Source of the DNA: Lytechinus variegatus
Taxonomy: Eukaryota; Echinodermata; Echinoidea; Temnopleuroida; Toxopneustidae
Length of the DNA: 64,000 nucleotides
NCBI RefSeq assembly: GCF_018143015.1
Contig: NC_054746.1
Location: 14,995,532 to 15,059,531 of the forward strand
Direction of reading: 5' to 3'
Part shown: one piece after another, positions 54,901 through 64,000 of the stretch
How positions within the stretch are numbered: position 1 is the first letter of the stretch
Layout: the number at the start of each line of letters is the position of its first letter
Program-made: the position numbers and the translations under genes
Notes under the pieces: model-generated
Told to the model about the DNA's origin: nothing
What the model saw: only the letters and a program-made list of their open reading frames with translations
Databases searched by the model: none

Positions 54901-55914
54901 TTTCCTTTGCCGGTATTTTTGGCACGGTTGCCCCCGATAGCTTGATAAGCTCTGATCATGTTCGTTGTCCAGGATAATCATTGCGCTGACAAATCCAATG
55001 ATGGCACAGTTCTGCCATTCTCTAGTAAATATTAGAGAGTGAGTGGTATAAATTCACCCACGAGAGAGGATGTGTGCGCGTGTGGGTGTGTGTATGCACT
55101 GTGCGTTCTGTGTGGAAATAAATTGTGGAATACATGATAACTGTGTTTTACGTACAGTGGTGTACTGTGCCAAAAATTATCAGGGGGTACACCGTGGCGT
55201 ATACGGGGAAATTTCTTTAAAAGCCGCGAGCGAGTGAAGCGAACGAGAAATTTTTTAGTGGTAACATGGAAACATTTTGAAGTAATTTCAATAAATTAAT
55301 AATACTACAACTAATAATAAAATATAATAATAATGATTATTATTATAATAATAACAATAATAGTAGTAATAATTATGATATTAACAATAATATTAATAAT
55401 AATTAACAGTAATGACTATTGTGGCTATCGTGATAGATTTCTAAATAATATTCAAAATATGACATTACAATTTACAGTTCATTTCCTTTTTTGATGGGTC
55501 GGATCAATTGCAACTCTTTGTAAGACGGGCCACCAATCTTCATTATGCAGTGCAAGGTATCAAAAGAAAAAAAATCTATGCTTTGAAGTGATCAATCTCC
55601 GACATGAAGACAGGGGCAACACAATGGGGATTTGATTCAATAAGTGCATTAAAAGTGACAATGATTGAATTTGAGACTCATATTTCAAGGTTTCCAACAA
55701 TATTGCGCAAAAGCTTCGGCTTCATAATGCTCCTGGCCTACTGCTGATCTGCAGGTGTAAATGAAAAATAGCTATTTCTGTTTTTAATCCCCAATTTCCG
55801 AGAAAATGAGGTAAAACACGTTTTTTCATACCCCACCAAGCAAGGTTTATCAAATGATGTTGGTACGCATCGTTTGTGACTAAAATGGTTTCTTAAAAGG
55901 TAATGAAATCATAA
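54901..55914. other. repeat debris and simple sequence
   Basis: A (GT)-rich patch at 55073-55095, element scraps with gcgagcgagtgaagcgaacg at about 55225, an AAT/ATA-rich run at 55285-55420, and a solo arm of the cttacaaagagtt MITE at 55495-55541 (tcggatcaattgcaactctt then tgtaagacggg). No exon is seen. Confidence 0.5.
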
Positions 55915-56187
55915 TTAGATGGATATTTTATTTCTGTACATGACCAGAATAATTTTTACTCTACGTGCTTCAATTGAAGAATCCACCGCCGCACAATCTT
56001 CGAGACAGACACGGACCACAGATTCTAGAATTGGAATATATTTTTCGACAAGGAAGAAAAAAAAATCGGTATCCTCTGAATCTATTTCGTGATCAGAATG
56101 TACATGGAGATGTTCTCTTTTGATGTGATTGATATTAACATGGTTTGTAAAGAGTCTTGACATTTCAGAATAATGAGGATCTCTCAT
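55915..56187 (-). CDS. possible small ORF, unrecognised
   Basis: A 90-codon minus-strand frame starts at an ATG (56187) and has protein-like composition: REHLHVHSDHEIDSEDTD, then a Phe run and FLVEKYIPILESVVRVCLED. The frame is open further upstream towards the LINE. There is no clear splice site. It could be a fragment of a host gene cut off by the LINE, or a chance frame. Confidence 0.2.
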   Translation of the reverse strand: MRDPHYSEMSRLFTNHVNINHIKREHLHVHSDHEIDSEDTDFFFFLVEKYIPILESVVRVCLEDCAAVDSSIEARRVKIILVMYRNKISI

Positions 56188-56243
56188 ACTTTGGGGCGTC
56201 GTCAGGGAGGTTATGGTAGGAGTATAGTTCTTCCGGGTATACA

Positions 56244-57578
56244 GTGCATGATATCAGTGCGGCAAAAAAAAGAGGGGTACCTTGGATAAATGATGATTAT
56301 TTGGTGTTAGCACGCGAAAGGGATTATTATCGAAAGCAATTTAGAAAAACAAGATTAATTCATTGGTGGAATAAATTTCAGTCTTCCCGTAACAGAGCTA
56401 ATAACTTGATTAAAAATTTGAAAAAGAAGTATTATCAGGACAAATTTAAGGACTGCGGAAATGACATAAAAAAGAACTGGAACATTTTATCGAAGCTTCT
56501 ACCTAAGAAAAATAAAACCACGAGTCATGATGTTAAGTTAACAATTGATGATGGTCAAATACCTAACAATGAAATAGCTCACGTTCTAAACAAAGCCTTT
56601 AATGAAGTCGGCTCAAGGTTGCAAGCCCCTTCGAATAATTTCTCGAAAGATTTATTAAACAATTTACAAACTCTTTCTATTCCAGATTGTGAATTTAAAT
56701 TTTGTGCAATCAAAAAGGAGTATGTTTTGAAAGAGCTATTACATATTGATTGTTCGAAAGCGGTCGGAGTAGATGGTATTTACCCTAAGTTTCTTAAGCT
56801 GGTAGCAGAGAGTATAGCTGGACCTTTAACCCATTTATTTAATGCAACTTTGCAAACTAGTGTTATTCCAGAAGATTTTAAGACAGCAAGAATTACTCCT
56901 GTACATAAGGGAGGATCTTTTGATATTGACAATTATAGACCAATATCTGTGCTTCCAGTCCTGTCCAAAATACTAGAGAGAGCAGTACATGATCAATTGT
57001 ATAAGTACTTAAATGTAAATGATCTACTGGCAAATTGTCAGTCTGGCTTCAGACCGTCTTATTCCACTGCCACTTGTCTAACTGAGATTACAGACTTTTT
57101 GTATGATAAAATGGACCGAAAACATGTTACTGGTGGTATTTTCTTGGACCTACGCAAAGCTTTTGATGTTATTCCTCACAATTTTATACTTGCAAAACTT
57201 AAGTATTATGGTATTACTGGCAATGAATACAACTGGATGGAATCGTATTTAACAGACAGAAGGCAATTTGTAATGATTAACAATTGTCGCAGTGAATTTT
57301 TAAAGATAAAATCAGGTGTTCCACAAGGATCTATATTGGGTCCATTGATATTTTGTATTTTTATTAATGACATGTGTAATTTGAAATTGCATGTACATTC
57401 TAAAATGTCTCTTTATGCTGATGATACCGCCATTTTTAATCACGGTGAATCAATTAAGGAGGTACAAAAGTATTTGCAAGATGATTTTGATTCAATATGT
57501 AAATGGTTAGACTTAAATAATATGCATTTACACCCGCAAAAAACAAAAGCCATGGTATTTGTCAAAAGAAAAAGTTGA
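56244..57578 (+). CDS. LINE reverse transcriptase domain
   Basis: A 444-codon frame. Its start is only the first in-frame GTG after an upstream TAG, not a real initiation site, because the element is truncated. Linker 1-150 is rich in Lys/Asn. Reverse-transcriptase blocks follow: VGVDG (175), YRPISVLPVLSKILER (231-246), QSGFR (266-270), LDLRKAFD (301-308, catalytic Asp), GVPQGSILGP (358-367) and YADD (391-394, catalytic pair). The set is complete and the catalytic residues are present. The frame ends at a TGA at 57576-57578, earlier than the family norm. The protein continues in another frame from 57575, so a frameshift has broken it. The best fit is a CR1/Jockey-group ORF2. Confidence 0.9.
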   Translation: MHDISAAKKRGVPWINDDYLVLARERDYYRKQFRKTRLIHWWNKFQSSRNRANNLIKNLKKKYYQDKFKDCGNDIKKNWNILSKLLPKKNKTTSHDVKLTIDDGQIPNNEIAHVLNKAFNEVGSRLQAPSNNFSKDLLNNLQTLSIPDCEFKFCAIKKEYVLKELLHIDCSKAVGVDGIYPKFLKLVAESIAGPLTHLFNATLQTSVIPEDFKTARITPVHKGGSFDIDNYRPISVLPVLSKILERAVHDQLYKYLNVNDLLANCQSGFRPSYSTATCLTEITDFLYDKMDRKHVTGGIFLDLRKAFDVIPHNFILAKLKYYGITGNEYNWMESYLTDRRQFVMINNCRSEFLKIKSGVPQGSILGPLIFCIFINDMCNLKLHVHSKMSLYADDTAIFNHGESIKEVQKYLQDDFDSICKWLDLNNMHLHPQKTKAMVFVKRKS

Positions 57579-58239
57579 GGGGTGCTCATTTGCCAGTGAA
57601 ATTCAGGAACATACAATTAGAAAATGTAAAAAAGATTAAATACTTAGGTGTCATGCTCGATCCGGGCTTGACTTGGTGTGAACATATTACTAATATCGTT
57701 TGTAAAATATCTCGAGCAATAGGTTGTATAAGGCGGATTAAGCATTTACTGTCCTTTGATATCATGAAGAAGCTGTACTTTTCTATGATTTTACCTTACA
57801 TTGATTACTGTAGTACATCTTGGGGAAGCAGTGCAAAAGTACATTTAGATAAGATACAAAAACTTCAAAATAAATATGCCAGGATGCTTTTGAAAAAAGA
57901 TTATAATACATCACAAATATCTCTGTTGCAGTCACTGAAGTGGCAATCAGTAGATCAGCGTATAAAATATCAGTATTGTGTTTTTGTATATAAAATAATG
58001 AACAATTTAGTTCCAAATTATTTAAAACCTTTAGTATGTAAACGGCCCGTGAAATACAGGACACGTTTTTCTTTTCTATGCCCCTTCAGCTTCCCAAAGC
58101 TAGAACTGAATATAAAAGAAAATCTTTCGCATATTTCGGACCCAAATTATTTAATGCACTTCCTTCAAATTTACAAGCCTGTACGTGTACCTCCTTGTTA
58201 GTTTTTAAAAAATTATGCAAAGCCTTTCATACGAATTGA
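57575..58239 (+). CDS. LINE ORF2 C-terminal part, frameshifted
   Basis: It continues the preceding frame shifted by one base. The segment VKKIKYLGVMLDPGLTW (about residues 18-34), then ISRAIGCIRRI, PYIDYCSTSWG, KIQKLQNKYARMLLK and QSLKWQSVDQRIKYQ are the conserved CR1/Jockey tail blocks. The open frame stops at 58201, but the expected ending (YFGPKLFNALPSNL, then LLVFKKLCKAF) is read in a third frame from about 58102 to a TGA at 58237-58239. A second frameshift therefore lies near 58080-58105. Two frame breaks in about 2 kb make this a recently dead copy. Confidence 0.85.
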
Positions 58240-58515
58240 TGAAGAGCGAAATAATATTCCATTGATTTACAATGCTATGTACTTGTATGTTTAGATTGTC
58301 ACTTCCCACTCTAAATTTTTTGATGTTAATTGTTTCTGATGTTAAATAGTTTGTATTTTGTATTTTTGACGTTGAATGTTTTTTGATGATATATTTTATA
58401 TTTATCTTGACATGTATTTTAAACTGCAGGGCGCCTTTGTAAAGCAGTTTTAAGAACTGAACAGGCCTACCCTGCAGTATAAAATAAATAAAACAAAATA
58501 AATAAATAAATATAA

Positions 58516-59049
58516 ATGTATTAAAAAACGGAAAGTTTAAAAATCATTGTTCTAATTTAAAGGAAAGTTTGTAATGTGTTTTAGATGATCAAAATTTTCC
58601 TGTGCTAAATGATGCCCAAAAGACAGATCATTGACTTCGGTTGAGCAAATATTATAGGCCTTTTTTGACTAGTGGGTCGAAAATGGATTTCGCCAGAGCG
58701 GAAGCAGCAGACAAAATTAAATACTACCAATCATGTGAATTGCTGTTTGCACAAAATTTTGTGTCAACCTCGCACAATAATATTCAAAGGCGTGATGTGT
58801 AAACACTTAAGGGGTAGAAAATGGCATTGGGATGAAAATTTATGAATTTTCACGAGTTCAGCGAAGCGAGCATATAAAATTAAAATTTTGAAATGAATTT
58901 TTTTTTTTACAGAGTTATTTCCCCCTTAATTTTCATTTATATTTTTTTCGAGATCGTGAAGTTGGGGTGCTCCCAAGTCACCCTCCATCTGTACCATTAA
59001 AAAATGATGACTGCAGCCCTCATCGCCTCCCTCTTGACCTCCACACCCT
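58516..59049. other. no supported gene
   Basis: AT-rich sequence with an element scrap (cacgagttcagcgaagcgag, about 58850). No exon is seen. Confidence 0.4.
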
Positions 59050-59260
59050 CACTCTAAAAATTCGAATGTTAAATCAACATTTGAAAAGTTGGAGGAGTGA
59101 CAACCTTTTCCAAATGTTACATCCAACCTTGTATAAAGCTGAATCCAACATTTTAAGTGTTGGGTAGAACCATTTAAAGTGGTAAATGCAACATTTAGAA
59201 AATGTTGTCACTCCTCCAACCTTTCAAATGTTAAGTTAACATAGGCTGTTTTTTAGAGTG
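59050..59260. mobile_element. MITE with about 57 bp inverted ends
   Basis: Left: cactctaaaaa then tcaacatttgaaaagttgga and ggagtgacaac. Right: gttgtcactcctccaacctt then tcaaatgttaagttaaca and ttttttagagtg. The arms are complements with a few differences. The centre repeats caacatttt/aaaatgttg words. The CACTCT terminus resembles the MITE at 6875, but the flanking bases here are CT rather than TA. Confidence 0.75.
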
Positions 59261-59753
59261 CTCCTTTCCCTTTTTCCTCCACTCCATCCTCTCTCTGTCT
59301 CCCAATCTGTTTTTTTGCACATTTACAACATAATCATAATAAAAACAAGAACATTGTTTCGATACTTTTACAGAAATGATAATTATTTTGGGGTGTCGCG
59401 AATACCCCTGCACAGCGATCCTCCCAAACACATACCAGCATGATAGTCTCGAGATCTAATATGGACACGATTGTTTTCAGAGTCGGGGTAGACAGCCCGC
59501 CACCCGCCAGTATGAATATTGATGGTTTAATTTACTTTTAACTTTAAGGATTTAAGAAGGATTCTGCCTCTACGCTTCGCTCACGCTCCGTCTATTAACT
59601 CTTCCTGGGCTCTTAAGAATTCAGTTCACAATTATTTTTCAGATCCCGCCTTCTTCGCCCCTCTGTTGTATAATTCATGACGCTGGTGTACCTCTCACAG
59701 CTACTCCCTCATTCCCTTTGCTAATAAGAATGGTCATTTTGTTTCCTTAAATC
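59261..59753. other. no supported gene
   Basis: Pyrimidine-rich at 59261-59310. Short frames here are not supported. Confidence 0.4.
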
Positions 59754-61439
59754 ATTCTGATCATGGGTGTCGATCGGTATTCTTGGTTGGGGGGGGATGA
59801 TTGACACAAATGTTCTTGTGGATGGGGATATTTCAACATTACCCCCACTAAAATCACAAGTTAGGACATTTGGGAGTGGTTGATATGCATGGTGTTCTTG
59901 GAAATTCCTTCATTGTTGTAGTGTACTATACTTGTATAATTTTTTTTGAAAATTCAATTTGTGTTACAAGTAAGCCTATTCTAAACTCATACCGAGAAAA
60001 AAATGACAAAAATTGACTGGACCATTTACATAGTGATCTGTTTATTGAGCATGATGTATACACAGGGGCGTCGATCCATTTTTCAGATGGGGGGGGGGGC
60101 AAAATTATGAATCAACGTTCCAAAGGCGCTCGATCACACACACAAAAAATATATAACTCATGAGAAAGAGACACATATCTCACCTTCACCAACAATGCGA
60201 GCGCGAAGCGCGAGCTAAATTTTTTTAGTATGTCATGAAAACAGGAAAAATGTACCTGTTTAGGTTTGTTTGTAGTAACTCATGAGGAGGGTCGATACAT
60301 GTATCTCACTAGAGAGCGAGCTGAAATTTCTTTATATTCTGACCTGAAAGCTTGATATTCTAAGCATTTTTGGTACCAATGATTAAGATGGGTATCTAGA
60401 GGAACAATAGATGCGAGCGCGAGCTGAAAATTTTGATATTTTGATCTGGAAAAAAGGACACTTTAATGGAAGATATATATCCAACAAAAGATTATTGCAA
60501 AATCAAAGTTCTTTTGAGGTTTAGAATTGAAAACGGGACATTATATTCACCTATATAATCATGAAAAGTATGGGTTTTTGGTACATGATGCGAGCGCGAA
60601 ACGCGAGCTGAAAATTTTTATATTCCAATCTGAAAAGCAGACATTTTGAGCACGATTTTAAATCAAAATCGAGTTGGTATCTGAATCTCGCTTGCTGATT
60701 TCAGTCTAGCAGTACAATCTTATTTTATTTTTTAGTTGCACATGCGGAATTATTGGGGGGCAAAACGATATGTTTGCCCCCCATTGGTGGGGCGATCGCC
60801 CCCTGCCCCCCCCCCCACCCAGGATCGACGCCTCTGTGTATACAACTTCTCTCTTAAATCTAACCTGACTGGCAATATCTTTATTCTTCTTAATGCATGA
60901 TGATAAAATGCAGATTCGGACCAATTAAGACTAGCACAAATTACAACCTGTGTGGCTTCTCGTGCGCCATCGGGCTTACCGTCATTCCTTTATTTATCTT
61001 GCCACCCTTTTACTCCCGTTTATTTTTCCACCCTTTTGAGTTAATGATTTATTTAAATTAATTTATTCACCACTGATGGGATGGAACACCCTATCAACAA
61101 AAGTTGATTTTCGTTGGGGTCCTTTTATGTCATGTGTTAAAAAATATCAGATACATAAGCATGTCATTCTTTTTCATCTTGAACCTCCACCCATCTGTTT
61201 AATAGTCCTGAAAAAGAATGTTTTTATTTAATAACAATATACACAAATTGCGAGGGAAGCAAACTGATTGATGGCATACTATAATCATCATGATCAAACT
61301 TTTCATTTTTTCATCATTATTATAATTTTTCTACCCTAAATTATTGGGGGGGGATGATAATACAGGCCATCCCCCCACTTGAAATATTGGGGGATATATC
61401 CCCCCCATCCCCCCCGTGATCGACACCCATGATTCTGAT
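59754..61439. mobile_element. outer hAT-like element, 1670 bp, with nested insertion
   Basis: An exact 8-base duplication, attctgat, lies at 59754-59761 and 61432-61439. The termini catgggtgtcgatc and gatcgacacccatg are exact complements, followed by gggggg-rich blocks on both sides. Eight-base duplications with C/TG..ends are the hAT pattern. Removing the inner element at 60063-60836 leaves about 900 bases of non-coding AT-rich DNA, so it is non-autonomous. Confidence 0.85.
60055..60844. mobile_element. inner hAT-like element, 774 bp
   Basis: Flanked by the octamer tgtataca at 60055-60062 and 60837-60844 (itself a palindrome). The ends caggggcgtcgatcc and ggatcgacgcctctg are complements with one mismatch. 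The interior repeats gcgagcgcgaagcgcgagct plus aaattttt..attctga.ctgaaaa about three times (60197, 60412, 60590), a period near 190. No transposase. It lies wholly inside the element at 59762-61431 and so inserted later. Confidence 0.85.
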
Positions 61440-61866
61440 CTTTTTACACTGTCTTGTACCTCATTTTTCATCTTTGAGGCAGTGTTTGTTAGCCAATACT
61501 TCCTTTAATTTCTCCCATTCGAATATCATATTTCAAGGTTTATATTCGAATAGACCCTTGAGCTAATGCTATCAAATTGTGTGCATAGTTGCGGACCATG
61601 AATTGACATGCAAACAAATAAAAAAAATGGGTTAATGGCTTCTCTTTTCGGTCCTGAACCCACCCCTGGTTCTGGTTGGCTTACCATATTATTCTGGAAA
61701 TCTTCAGACGAAATGGTAGATGGGCTAAAAAGCAATTAGACCAAATGGCAACTAGTGGGAGAGGATTAGATCATGTGGGATGAGACAAGCGGGAAGTAGA
61801 CGAAGTGGGTGTAGACCGAGTGGCAATATACCTCTTATCTTTACCCGATAAACTGAGTTGAGTGTT
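61440..61866. other. no supported gene
   Basis: Contains the run gaccaaatggcaactagtgg, then agaccgagtggcaatata, a small degenerate repeat of ga.cgaagtgg-type words (61705-61830). Nothing else stands out. Confidence 0.4.
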
Positions 61867-62148
61867 CAGGTTCCCATCTTACAAAGAGTTAAGATTGATC
61901 CAATCAACCGCAACTATACGGAAATCAATCTCAGCCATAATTTACTCTGCATTAAATTTGCACAATGTACTTTGTGAACAAAGAAGAGGTAAACCAAATT
62001 CTCAAGAAAGACGATGAATGTGTATGAATATTCATCATATCTAGAAAATATTTTGAACAAATATGTATTTTAGACATTGGTGTTGCTGGCTTACCATAGT
62101 TGTGATCGATCGGATCAATCTCAATTCTTTGTAACAGTGGGCCCCGGT
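61867..62148. mobile_element. MITE of the cttacaaagagtt family
   Basis: The left arm starts caggttcccatcttacaaag then agttaagattgatccaatca. The right arm is the complement, tgatcgatcggatcaatctc then aattctttgtaacagtgggc and ccc. It is the same family as 8715-8982 and the solo arm at 55495. A 90-codon minus-strand frame through it is an artefact. Confidence 0.75.
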
Positions 62149-62903
62149 GTTATAGCAAAGTAAACATCCACTGCATATCTTCCAAGAAATTGTTAATGAT
62201 ACCACATTATCAAAATGTGCTACGAGCTCTTCTGCACGTGCTAAATGAAGAAAGATTATTGGTCCTTTATCTAAAACAAATACATTATTTGCAGACTTTG
62301 AGCTATATTCCATTTATGATTCAATTTCAAATAGTTGTGTGTTTATCATAATTAACCGATACTTCTTCATGCGTGCATTGCTGATGGTCCGATAGAGAAA
62401 ACCCCTCTAAGAAAAAAAAAACATCACGATACATTTTGTAAGTATAACACTATTCTGATTATTATACATTTGATTATATTTGTAATGTTTTTCTGTTTAT
62501 GTAATAGCTTCTAGCATGATGATTGAGACTGCTTAAATACATGTCTTCTCTTGAAATATAACTTAAGCTGGTTAGGATAGGCCTTTCGTACAACTTCTTA
62601 AGGCATAATATCCCCGCACTACCGAAATTTAATGCAGGCGGTTTTGGTCCCATATTTTATTGTATTTTCTACTATGCTGTTCGATTATTTCACTTTACCT
62701 GCAACTGATGGGATGGCCGAAGGGAATGAGAATTTGTATAACATCCACAGGTTTAATTTTGTGACATTAACCTTGTGAGGCTGCAGAGCAATTGTGTTTT
62801 AATAATGTAAATTATCTTAACATTCCATTCTTGTAAAAATGCAGTGATTTGATTTTCCACCCATTTATTCTTTAATAAATTATAATTTACGTATGAGGTT
62901 AGG
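62149..62903. other. no supported gene
   Basis: AT-rich spacer with no exon-like segment or inverted repeat noticed. Confidence 0.4.
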
Positions 62904-63176
62904 ATAAGCGGCATTGGCGGCGGAAGCCCAAAAAATGGACACATGTAAAAAAAAATTGACAAGCAAAAAAAACCCCTAAATTCTAGGGGGGGAAGAGACA
63001 TTTTAAGGGGGGGTCCACCAGAATTTAGGGGGGACGCAGGAAACAAAATTGACAAGCAAAAAAAAGAAAAAAAGTTATCGACTAAAAATTTAGGGGGGTT
63101 TGTCCCCCCACCTCAATTTTTTTTTGGGGGGACCTGTCTCCCCGTCGCCCCCGCTTCCGCCGCCTATGATAAGCGG
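62904..63176. mobile_element. hAT-like MITE, 257 bp
   Basis: The exact octamer ataagcgg at 62904-62911 and 63169-63176 flanks ends cattggcggcggaagc and gcttccgccgcctatg (complements with one mismatch in 16). The interior is G/C homopolymer and poly-A rich, with aaaattgacaagcaaaaaaa repeated twice (about 62950 and 63045). Non-coding. Confidence 0.85.
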
Positions 63177-64000
63177 TCTCTCTCAGTATTGTTTATGTTC
63201 ATCACTATAAAAGACTGTAAAGACACGTTTTTTTTTTCAAATGAAGGTATTGCATCATGGGATTTTCATCTATTCCATGCTTGAAATCGTATTGCAACAA
63301 TTCAAAAATGAGGAGGCATTTTCTTTTTCATCAGGCTCAAGACCAAAATAAAGTGTCATCTAAAATATCACAATACATCCACTCAACTTGAATAAATTAA
63401 AGCATGACCAAGTACTGAGATAAACGTAGTGCAACTCTGTATCAATATGATGAAACAAAAAGGAAAATAATGATAAATATTTGAGCATGATAAAGAGCCT
63501 AAAATCTAAAATTCTCAAGAAATTTTGAATGTCAGAGACCCTCCCCCATATTAGTAAAGTTAATCAAAATGTGATATATGATATCATACATACATACACA
63601 CACACCCTCACAACCTTTTTATTTAAATTCTACATCCTAAAACTTTTTGAAATGACAAGGTCAATCATTATTCGAAACACATTCAATTTATTGCGCAGAT
63701 GAGAATACACAAAATGTGAATTTTCAGGCACCAATGCATCAACATCATTCAAACTCGGTCCATCCTCGAAACAATTGGAAATTCTCTATATTGGAAAGAA
63801 GGAATTTTACAACATTTCATTTTTGCATTGCTTCATATTTATCATGACTGTGTGCGCATTGCAAGATAACATTATCATTACAAATGACACATGATTGTAA
63901 AGAAAAATATTCATGCTTTCTCATGATACAACTTTTACATTTGATGATGGCACACTAAGAATGTAAAACTGCTCAAAACTGAGTTGCATAACTTTTTTGA
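63177..64000. other. AT-rich DNA, no gene seen
   Basis: Contains a short (AC)n patch near 63592-63606. No open frame or repeat structure of note. Confidence 0.5.

Larger units (their letters stand above)
56235..58515 (+). mobile_element. 5'-truncated LINE (CR1/Jockey group), plus strand
   Basis: The copy begins near 56235, within the linker between endonuclease and reverse transcriptase. It contains the polymerase and C-terminal region and a 3' untranslated part of about 270 bases. It ends in aaaataaataaa repeats at about 58482-58515. The missing 5' part is the usual product of incomplete reverse transcription. The tail agaactgaacaggcctaccc recurs in shortened form at 45.67 kb. Confidence 0.85.

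Overview
This 64 kb window is intergenic and intronic DNA of an animal genome, most likely an echinoderm and probably a sea urchin. The organism call rests on the dispersed repeat families, which I recognise from memory and have not searched: arrays built on a tgacctttgacct core, palindromic repeats ending in cttacaaagagtt, tRNA-derived SINEs, and CR1/Jockey-group LINE tails. The DNA is AT-rich, full of simple repeats and poly-G tracts. It holds no operons, no rRNA or true tRNA genes, and no long intact cellular reading frame. The only long frames are LINE reverse-transcriptase relics.

Layout. 1-9 kb: two SINE or palindrome relics, a direct duplication (about 3.97-4.4 and 4.97-5.42 kb), a large inverted-repeat element (about 6.03-6.55 kb) and MITEs (6.88 and 8.72 kb). 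9.3-10 kb: a long pyrimidine-rich tract. 11-31 kb: a stretch where several short minus-strand segments look like spliced host exons (about 31.3, 30.6, 25.8, 22.3, 19.6, 15.1 and 14.0 kb). They carry branch/pyrimidine-AG acceptors and GTRAG donors, and most junctions are phase-compatible. I do not recognise the protein. Its introns hold two SINEs, an 867 bp TIR element, two TTAA-flanked DNA transposons, a 66 bp minisatellite and a DR1-bearing satellite element. 32.9 kb: a CCCH zinc-finger exon with an internal stop. 34.6-38.6 kb: a pile of nested foldback elements and a second DR1-bearing array. 40-46.9 kb: TIR elements, a minus-strand LINE tail and a second, inverted, LINE-interrupted copy of the 867 bp element. 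50.4-54.9 kb: a candidate two-exon minus-strand gene whose ATG lies in a YY1-type motif. 50.9-51.6, 59.8-61.4 and 62.9-63.2 kb: hAT-like non-autonomous elements with 8 bp target-site duplications, one nested in another. 56.2-58.5 kb: a 5'-truncated plus-strand LINE with reverse-transcriptase motifs and two frame breaks.

No biochemical pathway can be read from the window. What ties it together is transposable-element ecology: at least a dozen families of non-autonomous DNA elements defined by visible terminal inverted repeats and target-site duplications, several caught nested in one another. A small number of host exons are embedded in this material. All homology and organism statements are from inspection only.
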